Below, in pieces: positions 1 through 7,033 of a stretch of DNA of 24,752 nucleotides. Numbering within the stretch: the stretch's first letter is position 1; the number at the start of each line of letters is the position of its first letter. The notes beneath the pieces are model-generated. The model was given only the letters and a program-made list of their open reading frames with translations. It was not told the DNA's origin and ran no database searches. Origin of the DNA: JABILX01 sp041648305 (GTDB taxonomy: Bacteria > Patescibacteriota > Gracilibacteria > UBA1369 > LOWO2-01-FULL-3). The stretch lies in the NCBI GenBank assembly GCA_041648305.1, contig JBAZPI010000011.1, forward strand, positions 1-24,752, in the 5' to 3' direction. Made by a program: the position numbers and the translations under genes.

Positions 1-1
1 G

Positions 2-313
2 CAAGCGAACGGAGTCTCCAAAATTTTTGAAACGCTTTTCGAAGGCCGTTTGAATTATCTCGCCGAACTCGAACGCATGGGCGCAAAAATTGAGCTCCTT
101 AATCCGCATCAAGCGATAGTAATTGGCCCCTCAAAACTCAAAGGCATTCCGATCTCCAGTTATGACATTCGTGCCGGCGCGGCAATGGTCATAGCCGCTC
201 TCATCGCAAAAGGCGAAACAGAAATCTCCAATATAAATTATCTCGACCGCGGCTACGACAACATCGAAAAGAAATTAAGACGCCTGGGCGCGAACATTAA
301 GAGAGTTCAGTAG
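2..313 (+). CDS. murA: UDP-N-acetylglucosamine 1-carboxyvinyltransferase, C-terminal part
   Basis: This is the 3' end of a gene cut by the window edge; the open frame runs in from position 2. MurA transfers enolpyruvate from PEP to UDP-GlcNAc, the first committed step of peptidoglycan synthesis, in the cytoplasm. The visible 103 residues begin with NGVSKIFETLFEGRLNYL, followed by ELERMGAKI and then RAGAAMVIAALIAKGETEI. These match the last part of the EPSP-synthase-like fold of MurA, where the RAGAA stretch is strongly conserved. The tail, with YDNIEKKLRRLGANIKRV, is the usual MurA end, so the C-terminus looks complete. A TTG at 50 could be taken for a start but lies in the middle of the conserved domain. 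The next gene converges on it 20 bp away. The family call is firm; the N-terminal two thirds, including the catalytic Cys loop, is outside the window. Confidence 0.93.
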   Translation, partial: QANGVSKIFETLFEGRLNYLAELERMGAKIELLNPHQAIVIGPSKLKGIPISSYDIRAGAAMVIAALIAKGETEISNINYLDRGYDNIEKKLRRLGANIKRVQ

Positions 314-315
314 GC

Positions 316-333
316 GGGGCCTTTTTGGGCCCC
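316..333. terminator. GC-rich hairpin between convergent genes
   Basis: GGGGCC (316-321) pairs with GGCCCC (328-333) around a loop of five T and a G. It fills the gap between the stop of murA (313) and the stop of the converging hydrolase (334), so it may serve both strands. No T-run follows the stem on either strand, so it is a weak candidate for an intrinsic terminator. Confidence 0.5.
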
Positions 334-1251
334 CTAATAAGTAAACTCTATCCTTCCATCCAAATCATTTCGCCACACATCCGTAATACCGAGGCTATAA
401 AACGTTCTCAAAGTTTCCGCGTGTGGATGCCCAAATTTATTTCCTTCCCCACACTGAATAACAGCGATTTTTGGCGCAATCGCCTGCACATACGAAGGGC
501 TCGAAGCGGTCTTCGATCCGTGATGTCCTGCTTTATAAATGTCAGCCCGCAAATCAATTCCTTCCGCCAAAATCTCTTCTTCGCATTCAATTTCGCAATC
601 ACCACTCAGCAAAATCCGCTGCTCGCCATCGCTGCCGCCCAAGTCCTTATACGAAACTCTCATCACGATCGACGAATTGTTCAAATTGGTGACTTCCCGT
701 CCAGCCAAGGAAGAAATGGGATAAATTACGTCGAATAGAACACTTCCAACCCTGAAATCCATGTTTGCCTGAGCGATAAAAAGCTTAAAGCCGCTCTCAC
801 CAGCCACGCCCGACTCGCCGTTGCCGCCATCACCGCTCTCACCTCCCTCCGACACCAGCCGAGAAAGCTCCTTCAAAAACTCATCGTAATAAACGTTATT
901 GTACGCGACTCCTGTTATCAAAACCGCTTTCACGCGGTATCGCTCCAGAACTTCAACCAGTCCCTCCAAATGGTCCGCATGCGGATGCGTCAGCACCATA
1001 AAATCAATGTCTCGGTTAAAAAACGGCAAAGTATCGCTCAATTCCTCCATCACGTTCGATTTCGGCCCGCCATCAATCAGAATATTATGCCCCTCCGGCG
1101 TCTGAATCAGAATAGCGTCCCCCTGTCCAACATCCAGAAACTGCAAATGCATCTTCCGATCGGGCAATTCCGTCCACGCGGCAACAAGCAGAACAAGCGC
1201 AAGGACAAGCCCGCCAGAGGCATACTTCCAATATTTTTTTGGCAAGATCAT
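334..1251 (-). CDS. ComEC/Rec2-type metallo-beta-lactamase-fold hydrolase, membrane-anchored
   Basis: A 305-residue protein with one hydrophobic segment near the N-terminus (about residues 11-27), then a metallo-beta-lactamase domain outside the membrane. Visible motifs: FLDVGQGDAILIQTPEG and LIDGG, then HPHADH (about 89-94, the HxHxDH metal site), LSGDCE (Asp about 218) and AGHHGS (about 242-246). This order is typical of the C-terminal domain of the DNA-uptake protein ComEC and of stand-alone proteins of that type. The multi-spanning channel of full ComEC is absent, so a role in DNA uptake is not shown. A Gly/Ser/Glu-rich insert lies at about 135-154. The frame stays open upstream to 1413, but I chose ATG 1249-1251: a TATTAT box ends 6 nt before it, and the longer version would run through a repeat array and hairpin. 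Substrate unknown. Confidence 0.8.
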   Translation of the reverse strand: MILPKKYWKYASGGLVLALVLLVAAWTELPDRKMHLQFLDVGQGDAILIQTPEGHNILIDGGPKSNVMEELSDTLPFFNRDIDFMVLTHPHADHLEGLVEVLERYRVKAVLITGVAYNNVYYDEFLKELSRLVSEGGESGDGGNGESGVAGESGFKLFIAQANMDFRVGSVLFDVIYPISSLAGREVTNLNNSSIVMRVSYKDLGGSDGEQRILLSGDCEIECEEEILAEGIDLRADIYKAGHHGSKTASSPSYVQAIAPKIAVIQCGEGNKFGHPHAETLRTFYSLGITDVWRNDLDGRIEFTY

Positions 1252-1257
1252 GTTGAA

Positions 1258-1263
1258 ATAATA
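1258..1263 (-). promoter_or_regulatory. -10 box, probably giving a leaderless transcript
   Basis: On the minus strand TATTAT sits 6 nt before the ATG at 1251. That places the expected transcription start at or next to the A of the start codon. I see no good -35 hexamer; an 11-bp-period motif array lies directly upstream instead. Confidence 0.5.
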
Positions 1264-1272
1264 CGCCGCCAA

Positions 1273-1327
1273 CCTTACAAAAATCTTAAATAAACCTAAA
1301 TTTTTCCTTACAAAAACTTTACAGAAT
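1273..1327 (-). repeat. Five 11-bp units, [GT]TAAG[AG] type, upstream of the hydrolase promoter
   Basis: Reading plus, five consecutive 11-mers are CCTTACAAAAA, TCTTAAATAAA, CCTAAATTTTT, CCTTACAAAAA and CTTTACAGAAT. The first and fourth are identical. In the direction of the hydrolase gene they read GTAAGG, TTAAGA, TTTAGG and GTAAGG at exactly 11-bp spacing, separated by A or T runs. The array ends about 10 bp upstream of the -10 box. It may be a row of direct-repeat binding sites or helically phased, bent DNA. A similar array stands at 24549-24603. Confidence 0.65.
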
Positions 1328-1344
1328 CCTGAAATCCAGCCGAA

Positions 1345-1394
1345 TTTCCCGCACGACAAAAACTCTAACCTGTAAAAAAACAACGTGCGGGAAA
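1345..1394. repeat. Hairpin A: 11-bp perfect inverted repeat with a conserved loop core
   Basis: TTTCCCGCACG (1345-1355) and CGTGCGGGAAA (1384-1394) are perfect reverse complements around a 28-nt loop. The loop contains CTAACCTGTAAAAAAA (1365-1380), almost identical to the loop core of hairpin B at 1498-1549, although the stem arms differ. No T-run follows the stem, so it does not look like a simple terminator. Confidence 0.7.
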
Positions 1395-1427
1395 CAATCA
1401 CCCAAAAATACATTTAGTCAATCCCCC

Positions 1428-1619
1428 ACGTGAATTGCGAAATTAAACAGATTAAAAACATAAGAGGATGCTGGACATATAGCGCGTCCGTGTTTTGTTT
1501 TCCCGGAATCGGGAATTCCTAATCTGTAAAAAAATTGATTCCGGGAAAATATGAAACAATAAACGTATCTGGCAACCACGTGTCGATTACGGAACAGATC
1601 GGGGTTTCGCAATTCACGT
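1428..1619. repeat. 192-bp segment bounded by 15-bp perfect inverted repeats
   Basis: ACGTGAATTGCGAAA (1428-1442) reappears inverted as TTTCGCAATTCACGT (1605-1619). Outside each end lies a run of at least five C (1423-1427 and 1620-1626), which could be a 5-bp target duplication or just two C-rich flanks. No credible gene lies inside; hairpin B occupies the middle. It resembles a small non-autonomous mobile element or a structured non-coding locus. The 290 bp between the hydrolase gene and the next terminator hold only this and hairpin A. Confidence 0.55.
1498..1549. repeat. Hairpin B: 13-bp perfect inverted repeat, same loop core as hairpin A
   Basis: TTTTCCCGGAATC (1498-1510) and GATTCCGGGAAAA (1537-1549) pair perfectly around a 26-nt loop. 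The loop carries CTAATCTGTAAAAAAA (1519-1534), which differs from hairpin A by one base, while the arms differ from A after the shared TTTCCCG. Different arms that each remain self-complementary suggest that the folded form matters. Confidence 0.7.
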
Positions 1620-1637
1620 CCCCCCCAGCCCCCCCAC

Positions 1638-1669
1638 AAAAAAGGCCCGGCCTCCCCCGAGGCCGGGCC
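1638..1669 (-). terminator. Intrinsic terminator of the Fn3/Ig-like surface protein gene
   Basis: On the minus strand an 11-bp stem GGCCCGGCCTC / GAGGCCGGGCC (plus positions 1644-1654 and 1659-1669) with a 4-nt loop is followed by six T. It lies about 30 bp past the stop of the gene ending at 1701. Confidence 0.9.
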
Positions 1670-1700
1670 CAAGGGCCCAACATAGGCCCAATGTGTAGAT

Positions 1701-3218
1701 TTATTTCTTTCTCCTGCTCGCCAATCTTCCGAGTCCCAGAGAAACAAGCACTAACCCAATCACTCCAGGCCCTGTTGCAGAAAGCTTAACCTTCGCTACA
1801 ACACCTTTCGATTCTTTGCCGGCAGCGTCAACCTGTGTAAGCTTGAACCAGTAATTTTTGCCTGCCTTCAAGTCATCGGCATATGTATATTTATTGTCTG
1901 AAACTCCCAACGGAGCTCCTGTCCCATAAGCAGTTCCGTTCGCACTCACATAAATTTTTTGTGCTACAGAAATATTCTCTCCGGGAAGTGTCCATTTCAA
2001 AAGAACTTTCCAAACTTCCTCCTCATCGACAACTTCGCTCAAAGCCTCAGCCAAAAGTTTTGCGGGATCTTTCAAGACTTCTTCAACCTCGCCTTCACCC
2101 TCACCTTCGCCCTCGACACCCTCGCCTGACGCGACTACCTCATCCGAATTATGAGCGGCCTGAATTTTGTTCAATGCCTCGTCGGTAATGTTAGTCACCT
2201 TAACAACGTAGGTCTTCCCGGCCTCCATCTCATCTTCAAGCGTCAAAATCACAGAAGCCTTTAGCTGTTTATTCTTGGTATTTGTCCCCAAAACAACGCC
2301 AGAAACCTCCAAAGGTTCGGCAGTAGCTGATCCTTTCAATTTAACTTCAAAGTGATCAGTTGTAATAAGCCCCAAAACGACTGTTTCATTAAAATTTACA
2401 AGCAAATGAGTGTAATCCGTGAATTCAACGCTATCAACTTTTGGACCCTCTTCATCAGCCGCCTCGGAAGCCTTGTCGCTTCCAACAAAAGAAGCCGTGT
2501 CTGAAGTCCCGCTGACGATCGGATTTCCAGCCAAATCGGTAACGTCAATTGTAGCTGTCAAAATATAGCTGACAGCTTTGGTTTGCTTATCTGTAGTCAA
2601 TCGGACAACCTTGCCTTCTTTGCCCTCATCAACTTTTGAATCCTCAAGCACAACCGCATCCAAAACATCTAAAAATTCCAAAGTTTCTTCAGCTTCAATA
2701 GAAAAAGCTTGCTCAGGATTGTCTTCCGGAAGCTCAACTTTTTCTGAGAATTCAACGTCAACTTCAATCTTGCTTACCGCTTCCGCAGCAACAACGGTTG
2801 GAGCTAAAGTATCTTCCTCTTCGCCCAATCCGGCTTCCGGAGTCGCGCTCACTTCTAAACTAAATTTTTCACTCTCATTACCGGCTGCATCATATGCAGT
2901 TACGGCAAAATAATAAGTTGTGTCATTTTCAAGCCCGGAAGCCTCGGCCGAAACAACGTCTCCGACATCTTGAGGAGCAAAGGTGTATTCTTCGTCCTCT
3001 TCATTCACAGTCTCCAATCCGTTATAAACATAATATCCTTCCACGCCGACATCGTCTGTCGCAACGTCCCAGCTCAAAGTAACCATTTCATCTCCCGCAA
3101 CCGCTTTGACGTTCTCAACGTCTGAAGGCTTAGTCACATCAGGCGCTACCGCAAATACTGTGCTTGCAAGATTAAGCGCCAAGACCAACCCTGCAAATAG
3201 AGAAAATAACTTTTTCAT
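1701..3218 (-). CDS. Secreted Fn3/Ig-like repeat protein with LPXTG-like C-terminal sorting signal
   Basis: A 505-residue exported protein. It starts with a signal peptide (MKKLFSLFAGLVLALNLAS, likely cut after VFA at about 23). A fibronectin type III domain follows (about 28-128, with VTLSWDVATDDVGVEGYYVY and DTTYYFAVTAYDAAGNES). Two Ig-like domains of the kind with EFSEKV and NFNETV motifs come next (about 138-250 and 258-360). After a GEGEGEGE linker there is a second Fn3 domain (about 385-477). The tail is LSATG (479-483), a hydrophobic stretch and RLASRRKK, the layout of a sortase substrate with Ser instead of Pro in LPXTG. It is likely an adhesin or structural surface protein attached to the envelope; the binding partner is unknown. 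It is acidic and stands alone, with its own promoter and terminator. No sortase is in the window. Confidence 0.85.
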   Translation of the reverse strand: MKKLFSLFAGLVLALNLASTVFAVAPDVTKPSDVENVKAVAGDEMVTLSWDVATDDVGVEGYYVYNGLETVNEEDEEYTFAPQDVGDVVSAEASGLENDTTYYFAVTAYDAAGNESEKFSLEVSATPEAGLGEEEDTLAPTVVAAEAVSKIEVDVEFSEKVELPEDNPEQAFSIEAEETLEFLDVLDAVVLEDSKVDEGKEGKVVRLTTDKQTKAVSYILTATIDVTDLAGNPIVSGTSDTASFVGSDKASEAADEEGPKVDSVEFTDYTHLLVNFNETVVLGLITTDHFEVKLKGSATAEPLEVSGVVLGTNTKNKQLKASVILTLEDEMEAGKTYVVKVTNITDEALNKIQAAHNSDEVVASGEGVEGEGEGEGEVEEVLKDPAKLLAEALSEVVDEEEVWKVLLKWTLPGENISVAQKIYVSANGTAYGTGAPLGVSDNKYTYADDLKAGKNYWFKLTQVDAAGKESKGVVAKVKLSATGPGVIGLVLVSLGLGRLASRRKK

Positions 3219-3254
3219 TTCTTTTTGTGTTAATTTTTATTTTGCTATTAAAAC

Positions 3255-3283
3255 ATTATACCAAAAATCGCCGCCAAAAACAA
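3255..3283 (-). promoter_or_regulatory. Promoter of the surface protein gene
   Basis: On the minus strand TTGTTT (3278-3283), a 17-bp spacer and a perfect TATAAT (3255-3260). The 5' leader of about 30 nt is A-rich (AAATAAAAATTAACACAAAA) and has no clear Shine-Dalgarno site. The leader of the gene at 13180-13749 shares AAAATAAAAATTAAC. Confidence 0.75.
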
Positions 3284-3386
3284 CCCCTACACACGTCCTT
3301 TGAATAATTTCTCAAGAAACGGCCGGTTTTAGCCGGCTGTTCAGCTTCTCCTGATTTTTCTATTTCCTTAGACATGGTACAACGTG

Positions 3387-3392
3387 TATAAT
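3387..3392 (+). promoter_or_regulatory. -10 box upstream of argS
   Basis: A perfect TATAAT lies 55 bp before the argS start. No convincing -35 hexamer is visible at 16-18 bp. A 9-bp hairpin with one G-U pair (AACGGCCGG / CCGGCTGTT, 3318-3341) lies further upstream and may insulate it from the divergent gene. Confidence 0.5.
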
Positions 3393-3447
3393 TATGCTCA
3401 AATATGTCAAGAGACGGATTTTAAGCCATCTTTCAAGAAAATAAAAC

Positions 3448-6222
3448 ATGAAATTCACCATCGACCCAAAAATTTTTGAAGAGTTCCAGAACCTGAAAGT
3501 AGGCGTCATCACGGCGAAAAACATCGACAATAATAGAAGGATCTCTGCGGTCGAAAGCCTTCTTCGCGGAGTGAGCATGCAGCGCAAAAGAGAATTTGAA
3601 AAGAAAACTCTCGACGAAGACCCGCGAATTTTAAGATGGAGAGAGGCATACGCGCGATTCGGCGCCAAGCCTTCAAAATACCCTTCATCAATAGAAGCTC
3701 TTCTCGCACGAATCATCGAAGACAAAGAAATTCCACACATCAACTCATTGGTCGACATCTATAATTACATGTCGCTAAAATCGGTAATTCCAGTTGGCGG
3801 AGAAGACATGGACAAATTCTATGGCGACGTAAAATTGACCTACGCCTTTGGCGGCGAATGCTTCCGCCCGATCAACACGGTTGAAATAAAACAAGTTAGA
3901 ACCGGCGAGATTATATATAAAGATAGAGGTGGCGTCATCGTTCGACGCTGGAACTACAGGGAAGCCGAGCGTACAAAAATCACAAAAGATACCCATAACG
4001 CTCTGATTGTTCTCGAAGATTTGAACGATATCCAAATAGAAGAATTTGAAAAAATTCTCTACGAATTTCAGGATCTCATTGAGCGGTATTTGGGCGGCGA
4101 CGTCGCAGTTTATATTCTTACCGAAGACAATAATGAGATAGATCTCGAGATAGAAGGTCTTAAAAAAGCGGACGATTCGCGCCTCTCGGAAAAAGAAAAA
4201 ATCCATTTCATCGCCCAACAAGAACTTGGCAAACAGCGCGCGTCAGCGCGCACGCCGGCGCAGAAAAACGAAACTCTTGCCAAGGCAAAACCACTTGGCA
4301 AAGCCCAAACCAAAGCCCAAGCCCAGGCTGGAGCGGTTCCTTCCTTCGACAGCCCCGATTCATATAAGGAAAAACTTGCTCTTCTTCTCAAGGAAATAGT
4401 CAGCCGCAAATTCCCGGACGAAGCCGAAAAAATCAAAGTCGAATATCCGTCCGACGAAACGCACGGCGACTACGCAACAAATATTGCGATGAGAATCGGG
4501 AGCCGCGTCCAAGCGAATCCAAGAGACGTCGCAAACGAACTCGTAAAAGCAATCGAAAAGCCGGATTACATCGAGAAAATGGAGGTTGCAGGTCCGGGAT
4601 TTATCAATTTCTACTTGTCCGAAGATGCCCTTGAGCAAAATATAGGCCGCGTCCTAAAAGAAGGCGATGACTATGGCGAGTCAAACGTCGGCAGAAAAAA
4701 AACGGTGATAGTTGAATACTCACAGCCAAATATCGCGAAACCATTGGGCGTCCACCACCTCCTTTCAACAATCATTGGTCAAAGTTTATACGAAATTTAC
4801 AAAAACCGCGGCTTTACGACGATCTCGATCAACCACATCGGCGACTGGGGCACACAGTTCGGCAAACTCATTCACGCATACAAAACTTGGGGCGACAAAG
4901 AAGCCGTCGAAAAGGACCCAATCCCCGAACTCCTGAAGCTCTATGTGCGCTTTCACGATGAAGCGGAACGTGACGAAAATCTCGATCAAAAAGGTAGAGA
5001 CGAATTCAAGAAGCTCGAGGATGGCGACGAAGAAAACCGCGCTCTCTGGAAATGGGTTGTTGATGTCTCAATGAAAGACGTCCAAAAAACATACGACAAG
5101 CTCGGAAATATCACATTTGACTTCACGCTCGGCGAAAGTTTCTACGAGGACAAAATGAAACCCGTAGTAGAAGAAGGAATCGAAAAAGGCGTAATAACAG
5201 AAGGGGAGAAAGGCGCGTTGATTGTGGACTTTCACGATGAAAATATGGCGCCACTAGTTATCCAAAAATCAGACGGAGCAACTCTTTATTCAACTCGCGA
5301 CCTTGCGACCTTCAAATACAGAATTGAAAAATGGGATCCGATAAAAATTATCTACGTCGTCGACGTTGCGCAAAGCCTGTATTTCAAACAGCTTTTTGAA
5401 ACCGCAAAACGCCTTGGCTGGGATTACGGAAAAGGCGAACATATAGTTTTCGGCCGAATGCAGCTCCCGGAAGGTGGCATGTCAACACGCAAAGGCAACG
5501 TTATTCTCCTCAACGAAGTCCTCGACGAAGCGGTCAAACGCGCAAAAGAAGTTTTGGAAGAGAAAGCCCCCGACCTGGCGGACAAAGACGAAGCTGCGAG
5601 AAAAATCGGTATCGGCGCCGTCAAATATAATGTTTTAAGCCAAAATCGAAATAGTGACATAACATTTGAATGGGACAAAATGCTCTCCCTGGAAGGCAAC
5701 AGTTCTCCGTACCTTCAATACACCTATGCCCGCGCGCGATCAATTGTAAGAAAAGCGGAAACTTTGAAAAAAGCCGGTCTCGTTGCGGCGGCTGAAGCCG
5801 AAGCGGAAGGCAAGGCTGATACAAAAGTCTCGCCAAAAAGAAAACGCAAAGCGCCACAAATAAAGAAAGAACAATTCTCTCTCTTCGAAGCGATAGAACA
5901 TCTTGATAATGGCGGCGATCTTTCACGCGACATCTTGCCGGACCCGGAAAACGCCGAAAAAAAAGAAGAATCACTTCTCCGCTCTCTCGTAAAATTCTCA
6001 GAATATATTGCCATTACCGCCGAAGAAAACAAGCCAAATCTTCTCGCAACTTACCTCTATGAACTTGCCCAAAAGTTCAATTCTTTTTACAACTCCGTCC
6101 CCGTAATCAAGGCTGACAAAGAAGAGAAATTCGATCATCGTCTGGCTCTTGTAAAAGCGGCCTCACAGGTCCTCAAAAACGGTCTCTCGCTCCTGCAAGT
6201 TGAAGTCCTTGAAGAAATGTAA
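3448..6222 (+). CDS. argS: Arginyl-tRNA synthetase with N-terminal B3/B4 domain
   Basis: A 924-residue fusion. Residues 1 to about 235 form a B3/B4 domain as found in PheT and stand-alone tRNA-editing-like proteins (VDIYNYMSLKSVIPVGGEDM, then RRWNYREAERTKITKDTHNA). An Ala/Lys/Gln-rich linker (about 262-300) leads into a complete arginyl-tRNA synthetase. The ArgS N-terminal domain lies at about 305-395. The class I core starts with VEYSQPNIAKPLGVHHLLST (about 422-441) and includes NHIGDWGTQFGKL and MSTRKGN (about 678, the KMSKS site). An anticodon-binding DALR domain ends the protein. The HIGH site reads GVHH (434-437) rather than HVGH. The DALR domain carries a charged insert (about 785-833, with PKRKRKAPQIKKEQFSLF). 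It charges tRNA-Arg with arginine in the cytoplasm; the B3/B4 part may bind RNA or edit. ATG 3448 follows an A-rich leader. ArgS is usually about 550-600 residues; the fusion accounts for the excess. Confidence 0.93.
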   Translation: MKFTIDPKIFEEFQNLKVGVITAKNIDNNRRISAVESLLRGVSMQRKREFEKKTLDEDPRILRWREAYARFGAKPSKYPSSIEALLARIIEDKEIPHINSLVDIYNYMSLKSVIPVGGEDMDKFYGDVKLTYAFGGECFRPINTVEIKQVRTGEIIYKDRGGVIVRRWNYREAERTKITKDTHNALIVLEDLNDIQIEEFEKILYEFQDLIERYLGGDVAVYILTEDNNEIDLEIEGLKKADDSRLSEKEKIHFIAQQELGKQRASARTPAQKNETLAKAKPLGKAQTKAQAQAGAVPSFDSPDSYKEKLALLLKEIVSRKFPDEAEKIKVEYPSDETHGDYATNIAMRIGSRVQANPRDVANELVKAIEKPDYIEKMEVAGPGFINFYLSEDALEQNIGRVLKEGDDYGESNVGRKKTVIVEYSQPNIAKPLGVHHLLSTIIGQSLYEIYKNRGFTTISINHIGDWGTQFGKLIHAYKTWGDKEAVEKDPIPELLKLYVRFHDEAERDENLDQKGRDEFKKLEDGDEENRALWKWVVDVSMKDVQKTYDKLGNITFDFTLGESFYEDKMKPVVEEGIEKGVITEGEKGALIVDFHDENMAPLVIQKSDGATLYSTRDLATFKYRIEKWDPIKIIYVVDVAQSLYFKQLFETAKRLGWDYGKGEHIVFGRMQLPEGGMSTRKGNVILLNEVLDEAVKRAKEVLEEKAPDLADKDEAARKIGIGAVKYNVLSQNRNSDITFEWDKMLSLEGNSSPYLQYTYARARSIVRKAETLKKAGLVAAAEAEAEGKADTKVSPKRKRKAPQIKKEQFSLFEAIEHLDNGGDLSRDILPDPENAEKKEESLLRSLVKFSEYIAITAEENKPNLLATYLYELAQKFNSFYNSVPVIKADKEEKFDHRLALVKAASQVLKNGLSLLQVEVLEEM

Positions 6223-6229
6223 ACTTCCC

Positions 6230-6257
6230 TTCCCAAATAAGCAAAATCATATACAAT
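6230..6257 (+). promoter_or_regulatory. Promoter of tRNA-Ser(UGA)
   Basis: TTCCCA (6230-6235), a 16-bp spacer and TACAAT (6252-6257), about 20 bp before the tRNA. The -35 region lies in CCCTTCCCAAATA, a 13-mer that recurs at the same place in the promoter of the RRM protein gene (12616-12628). Confidence 0.45.
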
Positions 6258-6277
6258 ACATTCGCAATTCTTTAGAT

Positions 6278-6367
6278 GGAGAGATGGCTGAGCGGTCGAA
6301 AGCGGCGGTCTTGAAAACCGTTAGGCTCGTAAGAGTCTCTAGGGTTCGAATCCCTATCTCTCCGCCA
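6278..6367 (+). tRNA. tRNA-Ser, anticodon UGA
   Basis: A 90-nt class II tRNA. Acceptor GGAGAGA pairs with TCTCTCC, the anticodon loop CTTGAAA holds TGA, there is a long variable arm, and the T-arm reads GGGTTCGAATCCC. The CCA end is encoded (6365-6367). It decodes UCA and other UCN codons. Confidence 0.95.
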
Positions 6368-6429
6368 TGATAGTAGCGAGTTTTGCGATCCGAAGCGAAG
6401 GTGTCAATCCTACCCCCTAAAACAAAAAC

Positions 6430-6951
6430 ATGAAAAAAGAACTAGCAAACTATGCCTTTATTGACGCTCAAAATCTTCACATCGCAATAAATGAATTGGG
6501 GTGGAAAGTTGATTATGCGAAATTTCGCGTTTATTTGAAGGAACACCACGGAATCAAAAAAGCTTATATGTTCATGGGATACAAACCGAGCGAACAGCAA
6601 ATGTATAATTTTTTACAGTCATCTGGATTTATCCTGGTTTTTAAGCCGATCCTTGAGCTAAAAGACGGGAAAGTGAAAGGAAATTGTGATGCCGAATTGG
6701 TATTGCAAGCAATGATTGAATACAAAAACTACAAAAAAGCGGTTATCGTAACTGGTGACGGAGACTTTCACTGTCTGATAAAATACTTGCAAGAAAAAGG
6801 CAAACTTTCAACCGTTCTGGCTCCAACTGCAAAGAATTGCTCGTCACTAATTACCAAAGTGGTGAATGGGAAAGTGAATTTGGTTAGCGAACTTAGAAGG
6901 AAGATAGAATACAAGCGTAAAAAGAAAAACGCCCCTTCCAGACGGAACTGA
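6430..6951 (+). CDS. NYN-domain (LabA/DUF88-type) putative ribonuclease
   Basis: A 173-residue protein made of a single NYN/PIN-like domain, a fold seen in metal-dependent ribonucleases. The acidic residues expected in the active site are visible: Asp12 in AFIDAQNLH, Asp87 in GNCDAELVLQA, and Asp110/Asp112 in VTGDGDFHCLI. Bacterial DUF88/LabA proteins usually have this length. A basic tail (KYKRKKKN-like, about 158-173) could contact RNA. No signal peptide, so cytoplasmic. It sits alone after tRNA-Ser(UGA) with an A-rich leader (AACAAAAAC before ATG). The RNA target is unknown; family call good, exact function open. Confidence 0.85.
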   Translation: MKKELANYAFIDAQNLHIAINELGWKVDYAKFRVYLKEHHGIKKAYMFMGYKPSEQQMYNFLQSSGFILVFKPILELKDGKVKGNCDAELVLQAMIEYKNYKKAVIVTGDGDFHCLIKYLQEKGKLSTVLAPTAKNCSSLITKVVNGKVNLVSELRRKIEYKRKKKNAPSRRN

Positions 6952-7033
6952 AAGGTACGTTTCTCAATCGTGACTACGAAGCGATTGTAGCTCTAAGCCA
7001 TTAAATAGTCAACTTAATTGAGATAATAAGCAC

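Noticed and set aside
325..738. 137-codon plus-strand frame opposite the hydrolase
   Set aside because: It is the antisense of a clearly conserved metallo-beta-lactamase domain and shows no domain itself.
1252..1413. N-terminal extension of the ComEC-type hydrolase up to an ATG at 1413
   Set aside because: The extension reads through the 11-bp repeat array and hairpin A, and a -10 box stands right before the internal ATG 1251.
1418..1747. A 109-codon minus-strand frame across the hairpin block
   Set aside because: It spans hairpin B, the inverted ends and the GC-rich terminator. The product is low-complexity with no domain, and part of its similarity to the frame above 1251 comes only from the shared hairpin sequence.
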